From Prescottella equi (GTDB lineage: Bacteria; Actinomycetota; Actinomycetes; Mycobacteriales; Mycobacteriaceae): a DNA stretch of 64,000 nt. The stretch lies in the NCBI RefSeq assembly GCF_020171745.1, contig NZ_JAIVAH010000028.1, positions 114,053 through 178,052 of the forward strand, read 5' to 3'. The position numbers and the translations under genes were made by a program. Below are positions 18,387 through 29,497 of the stretch, piece after piece (position 1 is the stretch's first letter; every line of letters starts with the position of its first letter). The notes under the pieces were generated by a model. The model was not told where the DNA came from, did not search any database, and was given only the letters and a program-made list of their open reading frames with translations.

Positions 18387-18437
18387 GGCCGAATGTCACA
18401 CGCGTCCAGTCGAACTGAACCGATGTGACATTCGGCC
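18387..18437. repeat. 14-bp perfect inverted repeat between rhodanese and lysS genes
   Basis: GGCCGAATGTCACA (18387-18400) is repeated inverted at 18424-18437, separated by 23 bases. It lies 12 bases past the rhodanese stop and 133 bases before the lysS start. It could fold as an RNA hairpin ending the upstream operon, but no T run follows. It could also be paired protein sites, each arm containing TGTGACA. Confidence 0.6.
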
Positions 18438-18448
18438 ACGGACGGACG

Positions 18449-18871
18449 TCAGTGCGCGGACACCGACGCCAGCTCGCGGGTGCAGTGCCGCTCCCCCATC
18501 AGCGCGCCGAGCAGACCGGCCGCCTTGATCGCCTTGTAGCCGCCGACCAGATCGGTCGCCTTGTGCAGTCCGAGCTGCCGCAGCGACGCCGCTGCCAGGC
18601 TCGAGGTGTAGCCCTCCGAGCACACGATCACCCACTCGACGTCGTGATCGACCGCGAGCGCGAGGTGCGCGTTGCTGGACGGATCGAGACGCCATTCGAG
18701 GACGTTGCGCTCGACCGCGAGCGCACCGGGCAGCGTGCCCTCGAGTGCGCGCTGCGCCTGCGGGCGGATGTCCACGAAGATCGCGCCGCGGCGGTGGGCC
18801 TCGACGAGTTCGAAGACGTACATGCGGTCGAGCTGGGAACGAGCGTCGTCGAGCATCTGGTCGATGGTCAC
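18449..18871 (-). CDS. Rhodanese-like sulfurtransferase
   Basis: A 140-residue single rhodanese domain. FVDIRPQAQRALEGTLPGAL is the first conserved segment, and the active-site Cys is in VIVCSEGYTSSLAA (near residue 88), followed by DLVGGYKAIKAAGL. It moves sulfane sulfur to a thiophilic acceptor. The GTG at 18871 overlaps the dioxygenase stop (GTGA), so it is coupled to cysteine oxidation. Confidence 0.85.
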   Translation of the reverse strand: MTIDQMLDDARSQLDRMYVFELVEAHRRGAIFVDIRPQAQRALEGTLPGALAVERNVLEWRLDPSSNAHLALAVDHDVEWVIVCSEGYTSSLAAASLRQLGLHKATDLVGGYKAIKAAGLLGALMGERHCTRELASVSAH

Positions 18872-19455
18872 TTGGAGCCCCCTTCGGGCAGATCGGTCAG
18901 CTCGGTACGGGTGCGGCGCAGCGCGCCGTGCTCGGCGACCTCGTAGTAGGACATGGCAGTGAGCGGCGGCGAGTACGCGTGCACGCTCAGCGTGGGTTCG
19001 GTGCTGTCGGTGACGGGTCCGGGCGCGCGCATCACGTCGTGCACCCATCCGAGCGGGAAGGCGGCCTGATCGCCCGCGTCGAGCGTGCGGCGACGCAGTT
19101 CGCCGTCCGTCCAGCGGTACTCGGCGAGGCTGCCGCTCAGTACGGTGAGCGCGCCGAAAGATCCTGCGTGGTCATGCAATTCGGTGGACTTGTCCGGCAC
19201 CCAGCTGATCAGCCAGACGTCGACGTCGTCGTCGGAGTGCAGCCGCGTCGACCAGCGCTCGAGCGTCGGGAAGGCGGCGGGCAGCAGGTGATCGTGCCGG
19301 CCTTCGATGACGTCGGCAGCACCCTGATCGGTGATCCGCAGCAGGTCGGCGGGACGCAGACGCGTGGGCAACGACGAACCGAGACGACGGACGTCGGGGT
19401 GGGCGGAGAGGTCGAGCGCAGGCGTGGAAACGCCGAAAGAATAAGCAGAATGCAT
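18868..19455 (-). CDS. Cysteine dioxygenase type I
   Basis: A 195-residue cupin that oxidises cysteine to cysteine sulfinate. Iron ligands are the HxH of STELHDHAGSFGAL (about residues 96-98) and the later His in GWVHDVMRAPG. ATG 19455 has GGAG eight bases upstream. It is the first gene of an operon with the rhodanese, and a short Cys-rich ORF precedes it, suggesting control by cysteine supply. Confidence 0.85.
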   Translation of the reverse strand: MHSAYSFGVSTPALDLSAHPDVRRLGSSLPTRLRPADLLRITDQGAADVIEGRHDHLLPAAFPTLERWSTRLHSDDDVDVWLISWVPDKSTELHDHAGSFGALTVLSGSLAEYRWTDGELRRRTLDAGDQAAFPLGWVHDVMRAPGPVTDSTEPTLSVHAYSPPLTAMSYYEVAEHGALRRTRTELTDLPEGGSK

Positions 19456-19494
19456 GAGCAAAGCTCCAGGAAGTGAAATTGGTCAAGGCAGCGT

Positions 19495-19536
19495 TCAGCC
19501 TCGACAACACTCCTGGGCGCTCATGCAACGGAACAT
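19495..19536 (-). CDS. Candidate cysteine-sensing leader peptide
   Basis: A 13-codon ORF (MFRCMSAQECCRG) ends 39 bases before the cysteine dioxygenase start. Three of thirteen residues are Cys, two adjacent near the C-terminus. In mycobacteria, short ORFs ending in Cys runs act as cysteine-responsive attenuators of sulfur operons. No good ribosome site precedes it; CACTGT five bases before the ATG could be a -10 box giving a leaderless transcript. The role is inferred. Confidence 0.45.
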   Translation of the reverse strand: MFRCMSAQECCRG

Positions 19537-19607
19537 GTCGAACAGTGTGACACAACATCGCCGTCGACGAAACCCCGAACACGCGGGGACGCCGGCAACC
19601 CGGATCG

Positions 19608-20420
19608 TCAGACCTCGGTACGACGGGCGCCGCGGCGCGCGAGATTGCGCTCGTAGACCAGGCGCAGGCCCTCGAGCGTCAGTTCGGGTTCGTGATGTTC
19701 GACGGTCTCGCACTCCGGCATGATCAGCGGCGCACTGTCGCCGGTCGCGATGACGGCGACGTCGGTACCGCCGAATGCCGTGAGCTCCGCGCGAACTCGG
19801 CGCACCAGTCCGTCGACCAGGCCGGCGAATCCGAACACGGCACCGGACTGCATGCACTCGACGGTGTTCTTCCCGACCACCGATCGGGGCCGGATCAGCT
19901 CGACCTTGCGCAGTGCCGCCGACTGCGACGCCAGGGCGTCCGTGGAGATCTCGAGGCCCGGCGCGATGGCGCCACCGAGGAACTCCCCCTTCGCCGAGAC
20001 GACGTCGACACACGTCGACGTGCCGAAGTCCACGATGATGCAGGCGCTGTCGTAGAAGTGATGGGCCGCAAGACTGTTGACGATGCGGTCGGCGCCGACT
20101 TCCTTGGGATTGTCGACCAGCAGCGGCACCCCGGTGCGCACACCGGGCTCGACGACGACGTGTGGGACGTGGTCCCAGTAGCGGGCCAGCATCACCCGGA
20201 TCTCCCGCAGCACCGACGGCACCGTGGACAGCGCCGACACACCGGTGACCTGCTCCGCGTTCACGCCCAGCAGACCCCGGAACTTGAGCGCCAACTCGTC
20301 GGCGGTCATCCGCGGATCGGTACGCATCCGCCAGTCCTGCACCAGCTTCGAGTGTGAACCGCTGCCGGTGAACAGTCCGAGAACGATGTTGGTGTTCCGG
20401 ACGTCGACGGTGAGGAGCAC
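19608..20420 (-). CDS. coaX: Type III pantothenate kinase
   Basis: A 270-residue kinase of the ASKHA fold for the first step of CoA synthesis. The N-terminal phosphate loop reads [34 protein letters not shown] is the family signature, and [14 protein letters not shown] is the second phosphate motif. It is the last gene of the DUF2520-panC-panD-coaX set, four bases after panD. Confidence 0.95.
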   Translation of the reverse strand: MLLTVDVRNTNIVLGLFTGSGSHSKLVQDWRMRTDPRMTADELALKFRGLLGVNAEQVTGVSALSTVPSVLREIRVMLARYWDHVPHVVVEPGVRTGVPLLVDNPKEVGADRIVNSLAAHHFYDSACIIVDFGTSTCVDVVSAKGEFLGGAIAPGLEISTDALASQSAALRKVELIRPRSVVGKNTVECMQSGAVFGFAGLVDGLVRRVRAELTAFGGTDVAVIATGDSAPLIMPECETVEHHEPELTLEGLRLVYERNLARRGARRTEV

Positions 20421-20424
20421 CGCC

Positions 20425-20847
20425 CTACACCAGACTGGAAAGCATCCGGGGCGTGATCAGACCGGAACCCTCGGGCGCGTGCGCGGGGTCCGAACCGAGC
20501 TCGACCGGCTTGTTGTCGCCGTCCACGAACACGACACGCGGCGCGTACTCGCGGATCTCCTGCTCGTTCATCACGCCGTAGGCGATGAGGATGACGAGGT
20601 CGCCCGGGTTCACCAGATGCGCTGCGGCACCGTTGATCCCGATGACGCCCGAGCCGCGCTCGCCGGTGATCACGTACGTCTCGAGGCGAGCACCGTTGTC
20701 GATGTCGACGATCGTGACCTGCTCGCCCTCGAGCAGGTCGGCCGCCTCCATCAGATCCTGGTCGACGGTCACCGAACCCACGTAGTGCAGGTCGGCGTGC
20801 GTGACCGTCGCCCGGTGGATCTTCGACTTCATCATGGTGCGCAACAT
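20425..20847 (-). CDS. panD: Aspartate 1-decarboxylase, pyruvoyl-dependent
   Basis: A 140-residue proenzyme that makes beta-alanine. The self-cleavage site Gly-Ser is in [10 protein letters not shown] (G24-S25), leaving a pyruvoyl group on Ser25; Lys9 and the Tyr in HYVG are present. ATG 20847 opens [13 protein letters not shown], the normal N-terminus, after GAAGGGCCGAAC. It feeds panC directly upstream. Confidence 0.96.
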   Translation of the reverse strand: MLRTMMKSKIHRATVTHADLHYVGSVTVDQDLMEAADLLEGEQVTIVDIDNGARLETYVITGERGSGVIGINGAAAHLVNPGDLVILIAYGVMNEQEIREYAPRVVFVDGDNKPVELGSDPAHAPEGSGLITPRMLSSLV

Positions 20848-20881
20848 GTTCGGCCCTTCGGTATTTCTGTGGGAGAGGAGA

Positions 20882-21826
20882 TCAGTAGATGTCCGCGACG
20901 GCCGGGTCACCCGGCTGTTCGTCGCGCTCGAGGAATCCGGTGCCGACCGCGACGCCGACGTTGTCGATCAGCCGGGTGGAGCCGATGCGGGCGGCGACCA
21001 GGAGGCGGCCGTCACCGCGCTCCGGGGCCGGGCCGAGATCCACGCCGCGGACCTCGAGGTAGTCCACCTCGATCTCGGGAACGGCGTCGAGCACCGAGCG
21101 CGCGGTGCCGAGGATCGCCTCCGCGCCGCCGGCCGCCGAGTGTGCGCCCGCGACGAGCGCCGCCGACAGCGTGGTGGCCAGCTGCCGTTGGTCGGCGTCG
21201 AGGTAGCGGTTGCGCGAGGACAGCGCCAGGCCGTCCTGCTCGCGCACCGTCGGCACCCCGACGATCCGGACGTCGAAGTTGAGGTCGCGGACCATCTGCC
21301 GGATCAGCGTGAGCTGCTGGTAGTCCTTCTCGCCGAAGAACGCGGCGTTGGGTGCGGCGATCTGCAGCAGCTTCGCGACGACGGTGAGCATGCCGGCGAA
21401 GTGCGTCGGACGGCTCCCGCCCTCGAGCTCGGCACCGAGCGGGCCGGGCAGCACCGTGGTGCGGGGTCCGTGCGGGTACATCGCGGCCGCCGTGGGCGCG
21501 AACACCAGCTCGACGCCCTCCGCACGCAGCAGTGCGAGGTCGGCGTCGAGGGTGCGCGGGTAGGCGTCGAGGTCCTCGCCCGCGCCGAACTGCAGCGGGT
21601 TGACGAAGATCGACACGACCACGACCGCACCGGTCAGCTTCGCCTGCCGCACCAGCTCGATGTGGCCGGCGTGCAGGGCGCCCATCGTCGGGACGAGCGC
21701 GACCTGGCGCCCGACACCGCGCAGCGCCTTCGACACCCGCGTCACGATCGCGGGGTCGTGGTGCACGGTCAGTTCGCCGCGCTTGTATCCGCCCTGCAGT
21801 GCAGAAGCTTCGGTCACAGTGCTCAC
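20882..21826 (-). CDS. panC: Pantothenate synthetase
   Basis: A 314-residue ATP-dependent ligase joining pantoate and beta-alanine. Motifs are [17 protein letters not shown] (nucleotidyl-binding), [19 protein letters not shown] in part as [23 protein letters not shown] and LSSRNRYL (KMSKS-like). The GTG at 21826 overlaps the DUF2520 stop (GTGA). It is followed by panD after 34 bases. Confidence 0.96.
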   Translation of the reverse strand: MSTVTEASALQGGYKRGELTVHHDPAIVTRVSKALRGVGRQVALVPTMGALHAGHIELVRQAKLTGAVVVVSIFVNPLQFGAGEDLDAYPRTLDADLALLRAEGVELVFAPTAAAMYPHGPRTTVLPGPLGAELEGGSRPTHFAGMLTVVAKLLQIAAPNAAFFGEKDYQQLTLIRQMVRDLNFDVRIVGVPTVREQDGLALSSRNRYLDADQRQLATTLSAALVAGAHSAAGGAEAILGTARSVLDAVPEIEVDYLEVRGVDLGPAPERGDGRLLVAARIGSTRLIDNVGVAVGTGFLERDEQPGDPAVADIY

Positions 21827-22749
21827 CTTCGGTCCTCGAGTACTTCGATCAGTTCGGGCTTGGATCCGGTGCGCTGCGCGGTCCGCAGCGACAGGGCGCG
21901 ATAGCCGGCGGCCAGTTGCGGGTCGACGTCCCCGAGAACCTCGAGGTGCTTCGCGACGGCCGCCGCGTCGCCGCGCGCCACCGGACCGGTCAGCGCGGCT
22001 TGTCCGCGGCGCAGGGCGTTGTCGAGTGCCGCCGACAGCAGCGGCTGCAGCACCCGCTCGGGCAGCCCGTTGGGATCGCTGCCGACGAGTTCCTGTCCCA
22101 GCAGTTCCTGGCCCTCGAGCGCGACGCGCAGCGCGGCGACCGCATCGACGACCAACGTCACCAGATGATTGCTGCCGTGCGCGAGCGCGGCGTGGTAGAG
22201 CGGGCGGACGTCCTCGCGGACCCGGACGGGCTCGCCGCCGATCTCGAGGACGAGGGACTGACCGATCGCGTAGCCGATGTCGTCGGCCGCGGTGATGCCG
22301 AAGCAGGCGTCGGACAGGCGCGCGGTGTCCTCGGCGTGTCCGGTGAAGGTCATGGCGGGATGAATTGCGAGCGGGACGATGCCCTGCACGGTGAGAGGTT
22401 CGAGGATTCCGATGCCGTTGGCGCCGGACGTGTGCACGACGATCGTGCCCGGGCGCACCGATTCGGTGGCCGCCAGCCCCTTGATCAGACCCTCGAGTTC
22501 GTCGTCGGGAACCGCGAGAACCAACAGTTCCGCACGGGCCGCGACCTCGGGAACGGGCAGGATCTCGCTGTCCGGCAGACGCGTCTCGGCGCGGTGGACG
22601 GAGGCGTCGGACACCGCGGAACATGCGACGACCAGATGCCCGACCCGCTCCAGCGCGGAGCCTACTGCTGTGCCGACCCGACCCGCGGAGACGATTCCTA
22701 CCGTCAATCGCGCAGGCGCAGGCCCATTGGTGATCCCGAAAGAGGTCAC
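21823..22749 (-). CDS. Rossmann-like and DUF2520 domain oxidoreductase-like protein
   Basis: A 308-residue protein with an N-terminal NAD(P)-binding fold ([19 protein letters not shown], glycine-rich loop with S-A-G-R-V-G) and a C-terminal helical DUF2520 domain. It is the usual upstream neighbour of panC in the Mycobacteriales. A ketopantoate-reductase-like role has been suggested from context but is unproven. The GTG at 22749 follows GAGAGGACAA. Confidence 0.8.
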   Translation of the reverse strand: MTSFGITNGPAPARLTVGIVSAGRVGTAVGSALERVGHLVVACSAVSDASVHRAETRLPDSEILPVPEVAARAELLVLAVPDDELEGLIKGLAATESVRPGTIVVHTSGANGIGILEPLTVQGIVPLAIHPAMTFTGHAEDTARLSDACFGITAADDIGYAIGQSLVLEIGGEPVRVREDVRPLYHAALAHGSNHLVTLVVDAVAALRVALEGQELLGQELVGSDPNGLPERVLQPLLSAALDNALRRGQAALTGPVARGDAAAVAKHLEVLGDVDPQLAAGYRALSLRTAQRTGSKPELIEVLEDRR

Positions 22750-22884
22750 ACTTGTCCTCTCGTTCGTTCCAGTCCCGCTCGGCGGGTACCAGACGTCCTG
22801 CGGAGAGAATAGCGCCGCGCGAAGAGGCGCCGCCACGTGCTACCGACGTGATCTACAGCTCACTCTGCGAGCGGTGCGGCGTGG

Positions 22885-23865
<981 letters not shown>

Positions 23866-23958
23866 GCGATCAGGGTAGCCGGACCGGGAGGGATCCCAGG
23901 TCCGGACACAACGGTGGCAACAATCCGTTATGCCCGTTTGATCCGACGCGCTTCCGGG

Positions 23959-24426
23959 TCAGTGCGCGGGTTCGTCCGGCGGCGTGTCGGGCGTGCGGCA
24001 GCAGTGCTCGAGCCACAGAGCGGCAGCCACCAGCAAAACGGCCGCAATCAGACCGACGATGACGCCAGGACTGTCGGAGACCGCTGCACTCAAGTGCGAT
24101 CTCTTCGGCCACAGGAACACCAGGAACCCCGCCCATACTCCCGCGCTCGCGGCGCCGACCAGCGCGGACGCTTTCGCGAGCGCAACCGCGCGGGCCGCGG
24201 TGATCGGGTGCAACTGGCGCGGTCCGTCACCGATCGCATGCTCGCGAACACGCGACCGGACGACGAAAGCGAGGATCGTCTCGATGAGCGCAACCGGGTA
24301 CAGCGACGCCCCGGCATAGACCGGAATCGGGGGAATCGAGCCGTACGCGACCCGCAGCATCAGCCACGTCGCCACTGCCGCGAGCAGCGACAGTGACAAC
24401 AGGTCCCAGATCCGGGTCGGCTTCAT
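23959..24426 (-). CDS. DUF3180 membrane protein
   Basis: A 155-residue protein with four hydrophobic helices (residues 8-28, 33-56, about 85-105 and 118-140) and a Cys/Pro-rich tail. It matches the DUF3180 family found directly after folK in actinobacteria; the role is unknown. ATG 24426 is preceded in frame by a GTG, so the start may be one codon earlier. It begins six bases after the folK stop. Confidence 0.8.
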   Translation of the reverse strand: MKPTRIWDLLSLSLLAAVATWLMLRVAYGSIPPIPVYAGASLYPVALIETILAFVVRSRVREHAIGDGPRQLHPITAARAVALAKASALVGAASAGVWAGFLVFLWPKRSHLSAAVSDSPGVIVGLIAAVLLVAAALWLEHCCRTPDTPPDEPAH

Positions 24427-24431
24427 CACAG

Positions 24432-24938
24432 TTACCGTAGTTCCAGTCGCTGCGCCGTCCGCCGAACTCCGTCCCTTTCACCGGCGTCCAATCGCGCGAG
24501 CACCTGGTCCACCCGTACCTCGACCCCGTCGACGTCGAGCGTCGCATCGGGTTCGACTGCCAGCCACGGCACGAGGACGAAGGCCCGCTCGTGCGCCCGC
24601 GGATGCGGCAGTGTCAGTTCCGGGTCGTCGCTGCGGATGCCGTCGCACGTGACGACGTCGACGTCGAGAGTGCGCGGACCCCACCGCTCCTCGCGGATGC
24701 GATCGGCCGCCGCCTCGAGTTCCTGTCCGCGACGCAACCAGCCCCGCGCATCCGTGCCGGGATCGTCGACGACGACGATCGCGTTGAGGAAGTCCTGCTG
24801 TTCCACGCCGCCCCACGGGGCCGTCGCGTACACCGGGGAGACCGCCACCACGTGGTCCCGGAGACCGTCGACGACGCCCTGCAGGTGCGCCAGGCTGTCG
24901 CCGATGTTGGATCCGATGGACAGGACGGCCCGACTCAT
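24432..24938 (-). CDS. folK: 6-hydroxymethyl-7,8-dihydropterin pyrophosphokinase
   Basis: A 168-residue [19 protein letters not shown] opens the fold, [12 protein letters not shown] binds pterin, and the signature [12 protein letters not shown] with [15 protein letters not shown] holds the Mg/ATP residues. It transfers pyrophosphate from ATP to the pterin. The ATG at 24938 overlaps the folB stop by four bases. Confidence 0.95.
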   Translation of the reverse strand: MSRAVLSIGSNIGDSLAHLQGVVDGLRDHVVAVSPVYATAPWGGVEQQDFLNAIVVVDDPGTDARGWLRRGQELEAAADRIREERWGPRTLDVDVVTCDGIRSDDPELTLPHPRAHERAFVLVPWLAVEPDATLDVDGVEVRVDQVLARLDAGERDGVRRTAQRLELR

Positions 24939-25336
24939 CGCGGGATCCCCGCGCCGGTGCGCGAGCGGGTCGCCACCACCGCGACGTCGGCGAAGGTCAG
25001 CGGGATCGGCGCGGACGGCTTGTGCAGCACCACCTCGACGCCGCGGACGCGGTCGTCGCGCATGACGTCGTCGGCGATCTCCGCCGCGACCGTCTCGATG
25101 AGGTCCCGCGCCGGACCGCCCACGATCGCGGCGGCGCGCTGCGCCAGATCGCCGTAGTCGAACGTGTCCTGCAGATCGTCCGACGCCGCCGCGGGCGCGA
25201 GATCCATCCACAGCGTCACATCGACGTAGAAATCCTGACCGTCCCGCTTCTCGTGGTCGAAGACACCGTGGTTGCCGCGGACCTTCAGGCCCCGCAACTC
25301 GATGCGATCGCCCGAGACGTCACTGCCACCGCTCAC
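24935..25336 (-). CDS. folB: Dihydroneopterin aldolase
   Basis: A 133-residue tunnel-fold enzyme. The N-terminal [19 protein letters not shown] holds the active-site Glu region, and the conserved Lys lies in [13 protein letters not shown]. It splits dihydroneopterin to the substrate of FolK. The GTG at 25336 has GGAGGT upstream; the upstream in-frame extension has no family similarity. Confidence 0.95.
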   Translation of the reverse strand: MSGGSDVSGDRIELRGLKVRGNHGVFDHEKRDGQDFYVDVTLWMDLAPAAASDDLQDTFDYGDLAQRAAAIVGGPARDLIETVAAEIADDVMRDDRVRGVEVVLHKPSAPIPLTFADVAVVATRSRTGAGIPR

Positions 25337-25361
25337 CGCCACCTCCTGGCACAAACGAGAA

Positions 25362-26207
25362 TCAACGCTGGGAACCCCGCGACCACGCCGACGCGACCGC
25401 GATCGCGTCGAGCGATGCCTGCGCATCGTGCACTCGCACGCCCCACGCGCCGTGGGTGGCGGCGAGCGCCGAGATCACCGCGGTGGCCGTCTCGCGCCCG
25501 GCCGGCGGACGTACCGTGCCGTCCGCGTCGGCCAGCAGCGATCCCAGGAAACGCTTCCGCGAGGCCCCGATCAGTACCGGGAAGCCCAGTTCGACGAACT
25601 CCGGGAGCGCGTGCAGCAGCTGCCAGTTGTGGTCGGGGTCCTTGACGAAACCGAGTCCCGGATCGAGGACGAGGGCCGACGGGTCCACCCCCGCCGCGAC
25701 CGCGGCGTCCACCTGGACCATCAGTTCGTCGCGGACGTCCCGGACCACGTCGTCGTAGTGGGTCGAACCGCCGGCGTGCACGAATCCGTCCGCAGGCCGC
25801 CAGTGCATCAGCACCCAGGGCACTCCGGCATCGGCGACGACGCGGGCCATGTCGGGGTCCGCGCGTCCGCCCGAGACGTCGTTGATGATGGTGACCCCGG
25901 CCTCGATCGCGGCCTGCGCGACCGAGGCCCGCATCGTGTCGACGCTGACGGTCACACCCTCGGCGGCGAGCGCCGCGATGACCGGCGCGACGCGCTCCGC
26001 TTCGATCTGTGGTTCGACCCGGGCGGCACCCGGCCGGGTGGACTCGCCGCCGACGTCGACGATGTCCACACCGAGCCGGTGCAGATGCACACCGTGCGCG
26101 ACGGCCGCGTCCCGATCGAGGAACTGTCCACCGTCGGAGAACGAATCGGCGGTGACGTTGAGGACGCCCATCACGACGGGGCGGCCGGGGCGCGGTAAGG
26201 CGATCAC
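25362..26207 (-). CDS. folP: Dihydropteroate synthase
   Basis: A 281-residue TIM-barrel enzyme joining p-aminobenzoate to the pterin pyrophosphate; target of sulfonamides. Signatures are [16 protein letters not shown] near the N-terminus, [22 protein letters not shown] and GASRKRFLG. The GTG at 26207 overlaps the folE stop (GTGA). A much longer in-frame opening upstream lies inside folE and is rejected. Confidence 0.96.
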   Translation of the reverse strand: MIALPRPGRPVVMGVLNVTADSFSDGGQFLDRDAAVAHGVHLHRLGVDIVDVGGESTRPGAARVEPQIEAERVAPVIAALAAEGVTVSVDTMRASVAQAAIEAGVTIINDVSGGRADPDMARVVADAGVPWVLMHWRPADGFVHAGGSTHYDDVVRDVRDELMVQVDAAVAAGVDPSALVLDPGLGFVKDPDHNWQLLHALPEFVELGFPVLIGASRKRFLGSLLADADGTVRPPAGRETATAVISALAATHGAWGVRVHDAQASLDAIAVASAWSRGSQR

Positions 26208-26821
26208 TTGCGCAGGATCAGATCCAGCGCCTCGGCACGCGAAGCAGAGTTCGTTTGGAACAGTCCACGCACCGCCGACGTCGTCGTGCTGGCGCCGGGC
26301 TTGCGGATCCCCCGCATCGCCATGCACAGGTGCTCTGCCTCGACGACGACGATGGCGCCGCGCGGATCGAGCTTGGCCATCAACGCGTCGGCGATCTGGC
26401 TGGTGAGCCGTTCCTGCACCTGCGGGCGCTTGGCGTACAGATCGACCAGTCGAGCGAGCTTCGACAGGCCCGTCACGCGGCCCTCCGCACCCGGGATGTA
26501 GCCGACGTGCGCGACACCGTGGAACGACACCAGGTGGTGCTCGCACGTGGAGTACATCGGGATGTCGCGGACCAGGACGAGTTCCTGGTGCCCCTCGTCG
26601 AACGTCGTGTTCAGGACGTCGTCGGGGTTGGTGTACAGCCCCGCGAAGACCTCGCGGTACGCGCGCGCCACGCGGGCCGGCGTGTCCAGCAGACCCGGGC
26701 GGTCGGGGTCCTCGCCGACCGCGATCAGCAACTCACGAACAGCCGCTTCTGCACGCGCCTGATCGAAAGGCCTCCCCGTCACGAGCGCGACCGACTCGCT
26801 CCCCAGCTGATTAACCGACAA
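26204..26821 (-). CDS. folE: GTP cyclohydrolase I
   Basis: A 205-residue tunnel-fold enzyme, first step of folate synthesis. Zinc ligands are in [13 protein letters not shown] (Cys and His) and [11 protein letters not shown] (Cys), and [17 protein letters not shown] is the family signature. I choose TTG 26821 because GGAGGT lies eight bases upstream and the product opens LSVNQLG; earlier in-frame codons lack a site. It heads the folE-folP-folB-folK-DUF3180 operon. Confidence 0.93.
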   Translation of the reverse strand: MSVNQLGSESVALVTGRPFDQARAEAAVRELLIAVGEDPDRPGLLDTPARVARAYREVFAGLYTNPDDVLNTTFDEGHQELVLVRDIPMYSTCEHHLVSFHGVAHVGYIPGAEGRVTGLSKLARLVDLYAKRPQVQERLTSQIADALMAKLDPRGAIVVVEAEHLCMAMRGIRKPGASTTTSAVRGLFQTNSASRAEALDLILRK

Positions 26822-26851
26822 CCGACCGCACCTCCAGAATCGGGGCTCAAT

Positions 26852-26885
26852 GCCCTGGCTCACCCAGGTAGGGGTGAGCCAGGGC
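26852..26885 (-). terminator. ftsH terminator
   Basis: A 14-base-pair perfect stem (26852-26865 with 26872-26885) with a six-base loop lies 20 bases past the ftsH stop and before folE. It would end ftsH transcripts, though the T run is poor; read-through into the folate operon is possible. Confidence 0.7.
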
Positions 26886-26905
26886 CAAGCCTAGTTGCGA
26901 GCCGA

Positions 26906-29236
26906 CTACTGCGGGCCGCTCGGCCCCTCCCAGGCCTGCGTCCGAGCATCGTCATCAGACCGTCCGGTCCCTTCATTCCCAGGTCGGGCACCCTGCCCAC
27001 CCGGATGCTGCTGCGGCGGCTCCCACTGCGGGTACTGCTGCCAGCCGCCGTGCTGAGGCCGATTCCGGTTCTCGGCGGTGTCCTTCGGCGGCCACCCCGG
27101 CGCCGACCATCCGGCCGGGGCACCGTAGTCGGGCATCGTGCCGTGCGGGGGCTGCTGCGGCTGCGGCTGCGCCGACGGGTACGGCTGCTCGGGCCGCGGG
27201 GCCCGGTTCGGATCCGGGGTGTCGTGCCCGTTCACGGGAGCCGTCGACTCCCGCTGCGCGAACGCGGGCTGCGGGATCGCCTGGGTCGGCTCGGCGGCCG
27301 GCGGCCACGTCTCGCCACGCTCGACGGCGAGTTCCCGCGGCGTCTTGATCGGCGGCTTGTCCGACGGCGTGCGGTCACCGAACTCGTTGAACGCGGTGAT
27401 ACGGGGACGCTTCTCGACGGACGTGAAGATCTTCTCCAGGTCCTTGCGGGTGAGCGTCTCGCGTTCGAGCAGCTCGCGGGCCAGGATGTCGAGGACGTCG
27501 CGGTATTCGTTGAGGATCGACCACGCCTCGGTGTGCGCGGCCTCGATCAGGTTGCGCACCTCCTCGTCGATCTCGCGGGCGATCTCGTGCGAGTAGTCGG
27601 AGTTCATGCCCATCGAGCGGCCCAGGAACGGGTCGCCCTGCTCCTGGCCGTAGCGGACCGCGCCGAGCTTGGCACTCATGCCGTACTCGGTCACCATCGC
27701 GCGAGCGATCTTGGTGGCCTGATCGATGTCCGACGACGCACCCGTCGTGGGCTCGTGGAAGACGAGTTCCTCGGCGGCACGGCCGCCCATCGCCATCACC
27801 AGGCGGGCGATCATCTCGGACCGGGTCATCAGACCCTTGTCGTCCTCGGGCACGGTCATGGCGTGGCCGCCGGTACGGCCGCGGGCCAGGATCGTGACCT
27901 TGTAGATCGGCTCGATGTCGGGCATCGCCCAGGCGGCGAGCGTGTGACCGCCTTCGTGGTACGCGGTGATCTTCTTCTCGTGCTCGGAGATGATCCGGCT
28001 CTTGCGGCGCGGGCCGCCGATCACGCGGTCGACGGACTCCTCGAGCGACGCCTCGGTGATCACCGTGCCGTTCTCGCGGGCGGTCAGCAGGGCTGCCTCG
28101 TTGATGACGTTCGCCAGGTCCGCGCCGGACATGCCGACGGTGCGCTTGGCGAGACCCTCGAGGTCCGCGTCCTGCGCGATCGGCTTGCCCTGCGAGTGCA
28201 CCTTGAGGATCGCGCGGCGGCCGGCCAGGTCGGGGGCACCGACCGGGATCTGCCGGTCGAACCGGCCCGGACGCAGCAGCGCGGGATCGAGGATGTCGGG
28301 ACGGTTGGTCGCGGCGATCAGGATGATGCCCTGACGGTCACCGAACCCGTCCATCTCGACGAGCAGCTGATTGAGGGTCTGCTCGCGCTCGTCGTGTCCA
28401 CCGCCCAGTCCGGCGCCACGCTGGCGGCCGACGGCGTCGATCTCGTCGACGAAGATGATGCAGGGGCTGTTCTGCTTGGCCTGCTCGAACAGGTCGCGCA
28501 CGCGCGATGCGCCGACACCGACGAACATCTCGACGAAGTCCGAACCGGAGATCGTGAAGAACGGCACGCCGGCCTCGCCGGCGACGGCGCGCGCCAGCAG
28601 CGTCTTGCCGGTGCCGGGCGGGCCGTACAGCAGCACGCCCTTGGGGATCTTGGCGCCGAGTGCCTGGTAGCGCGCGGGATTCTGCAGGAAGTCCTTGATC
28701 TCGTAGAGTTCCTCGACTGCCTCGTCGGCGCCCGCGACATCCGCGAACGTCGTCTTGGGCATGTCCTTCGACAGCTGCTTGGCCTTCGACTTGCCGAAGC
28801 CCATCATTCCGCCGCGACCGCCGCCCTGCATGCGCTGCATGACGAAGAAGAAGATGCCGAGCAGGATGATCATCGGCAGCACGAACAGCAGGATCGACGT
28901 CAGCCAGCTCTCCTGCGTCACGCTGGTGTTGTACTGCTCGGCCCCGGAGCCGGCGACCTTGTCGAAGACCTGCTCGGAGGCAGCGCTCGGGTACTTCGCG
29001 ATGATCTCGGTCTTGCCGTCGGTGGCGTCGCCGTTCTTGAGCCACAGACGCACCTGCTGTTCGCGGTCGTCGATCTGCGCCTTGTCGACGTTCTTGGCGT
29101 CGAGTTGGGCGATCGCCACGGAGGTGTCGACCGATTTGAAGCCGCGCGTGTCGTTACCGAAGTAGCTGAAGGCGTAGATCACCAACAGGACACCGGCGAC
29201 TATCGCCAGGTTGCGGAACACAGTCTTGCGGTTCAT
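26906..29236 (-). CDS. ftsH: ATP-dependent zinc metalloprotease FtsH
   Basis: A 776-residue membrane AAA+ protease. One helix at residues 9-25 and another near 108-126 flank an outer domain. Walker A GPPGTGKT lies near residue 203, Walker [12 protein letters not shown] follows, then the second region of homology, and zinc site HEGGH near 426. After residue 630 the tail is Pro/Gln-rich and likely disordered ([10 protein letters not shown]), as in mycobacterial FtsH. ATG 29236. It degrades misfolded membrane proteins. Confidence 0.96.
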   Translation of the reverse strand: MNRKTVFRNLAIVAGVLLVIYAFSYFGNDTRGFKSVDTSVAIAQLDAKNVDKAQIDDREQQVRLWLKNGDATDGKTEIIAKYPSAASEQVFDKVAGSGAEQYNTSVTQESWLTSILLFVLPMIILLGIFFFVMQRMQGGGRGGMMGFGKSKAKQLSKDMPKTTFADVAGADEAVEELYEIKDFLQNPARYQALGAKIPKGVLLYGPPGTGKTLLARAVAGEAGVPFFTISGSDFVEMFVGVGASRVRDLFEQAKQNSPCIIFVDEIDAVGRQRGAGLGGGHDEREQTLNQLLVEMDGFGDRQGIILIAATNRPDILDPALLRPGRFDRQIPVGAPDLAGRRAILKVHSQGKPIAQDADLEGLAKRTVGMSGADLANVINEAALLTARENGTVITEASLEESVDRVIGGPRRKSRIISEHEKKITAYHEGGHTLAAWAMPDIEPIYKVTILARGRTGGHAMTVPEDDKGLMTRSEMIARLVMAMGGRAAEELVFHEPTTGASSDIDQATKIARAMVTEYGMSAKLGAVRYGQEQGDPFLGRSMGMNSDYSHEIAREIDEEVRNLIEAAHTEAWSILNEYRDVLDILARELLERETLTRKDLEKIFTSVEKRPRITAFNEFGDRTPSDKPPIKTPRELAVERGETWPPAAEPTQAIPQPAFAQRESTAPVNGHDTPDPNRAPRPEQPYPSAQPQPQQPPHGTMPDYGAPAGWSAPGWPPKDTAENRNRPQHGGWQQYPQWEPPQQHPGGQGARPGNEGTGRSDDDARTQAWEGPSGPQ

Positions 29237-29497
29237 ACAGGTTCGGCCACGGCGGCCGGTCCTTTCGGTAGTGCGGGCTACGCTCGTGCAGGTTCACGGG
29301 TCAAGAGTCCGGCGTACCGGACATATCGACTCCCGGCTGTCCGGACATCTCAGATTACCGCGAACGATGATGCTCGACGCCTGGTAGCAGCCATCCACTC
29401 CGAGAAGTGGCGTCAAAGCGTTCAACGCACGACGGTGCCGTCCCGGTTCCCGGTCCGCGCCGATCGATCGGCGTGTCCACCCGTTTCGTGCCGCATC

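Noticed and set aside
29237..29497. Search for a gene or RNA in the 261-base gap before ftsH
   Set aside because: No frame with a ribosome site or family match and no strong hairpin; it is best read as the ftsH leader.
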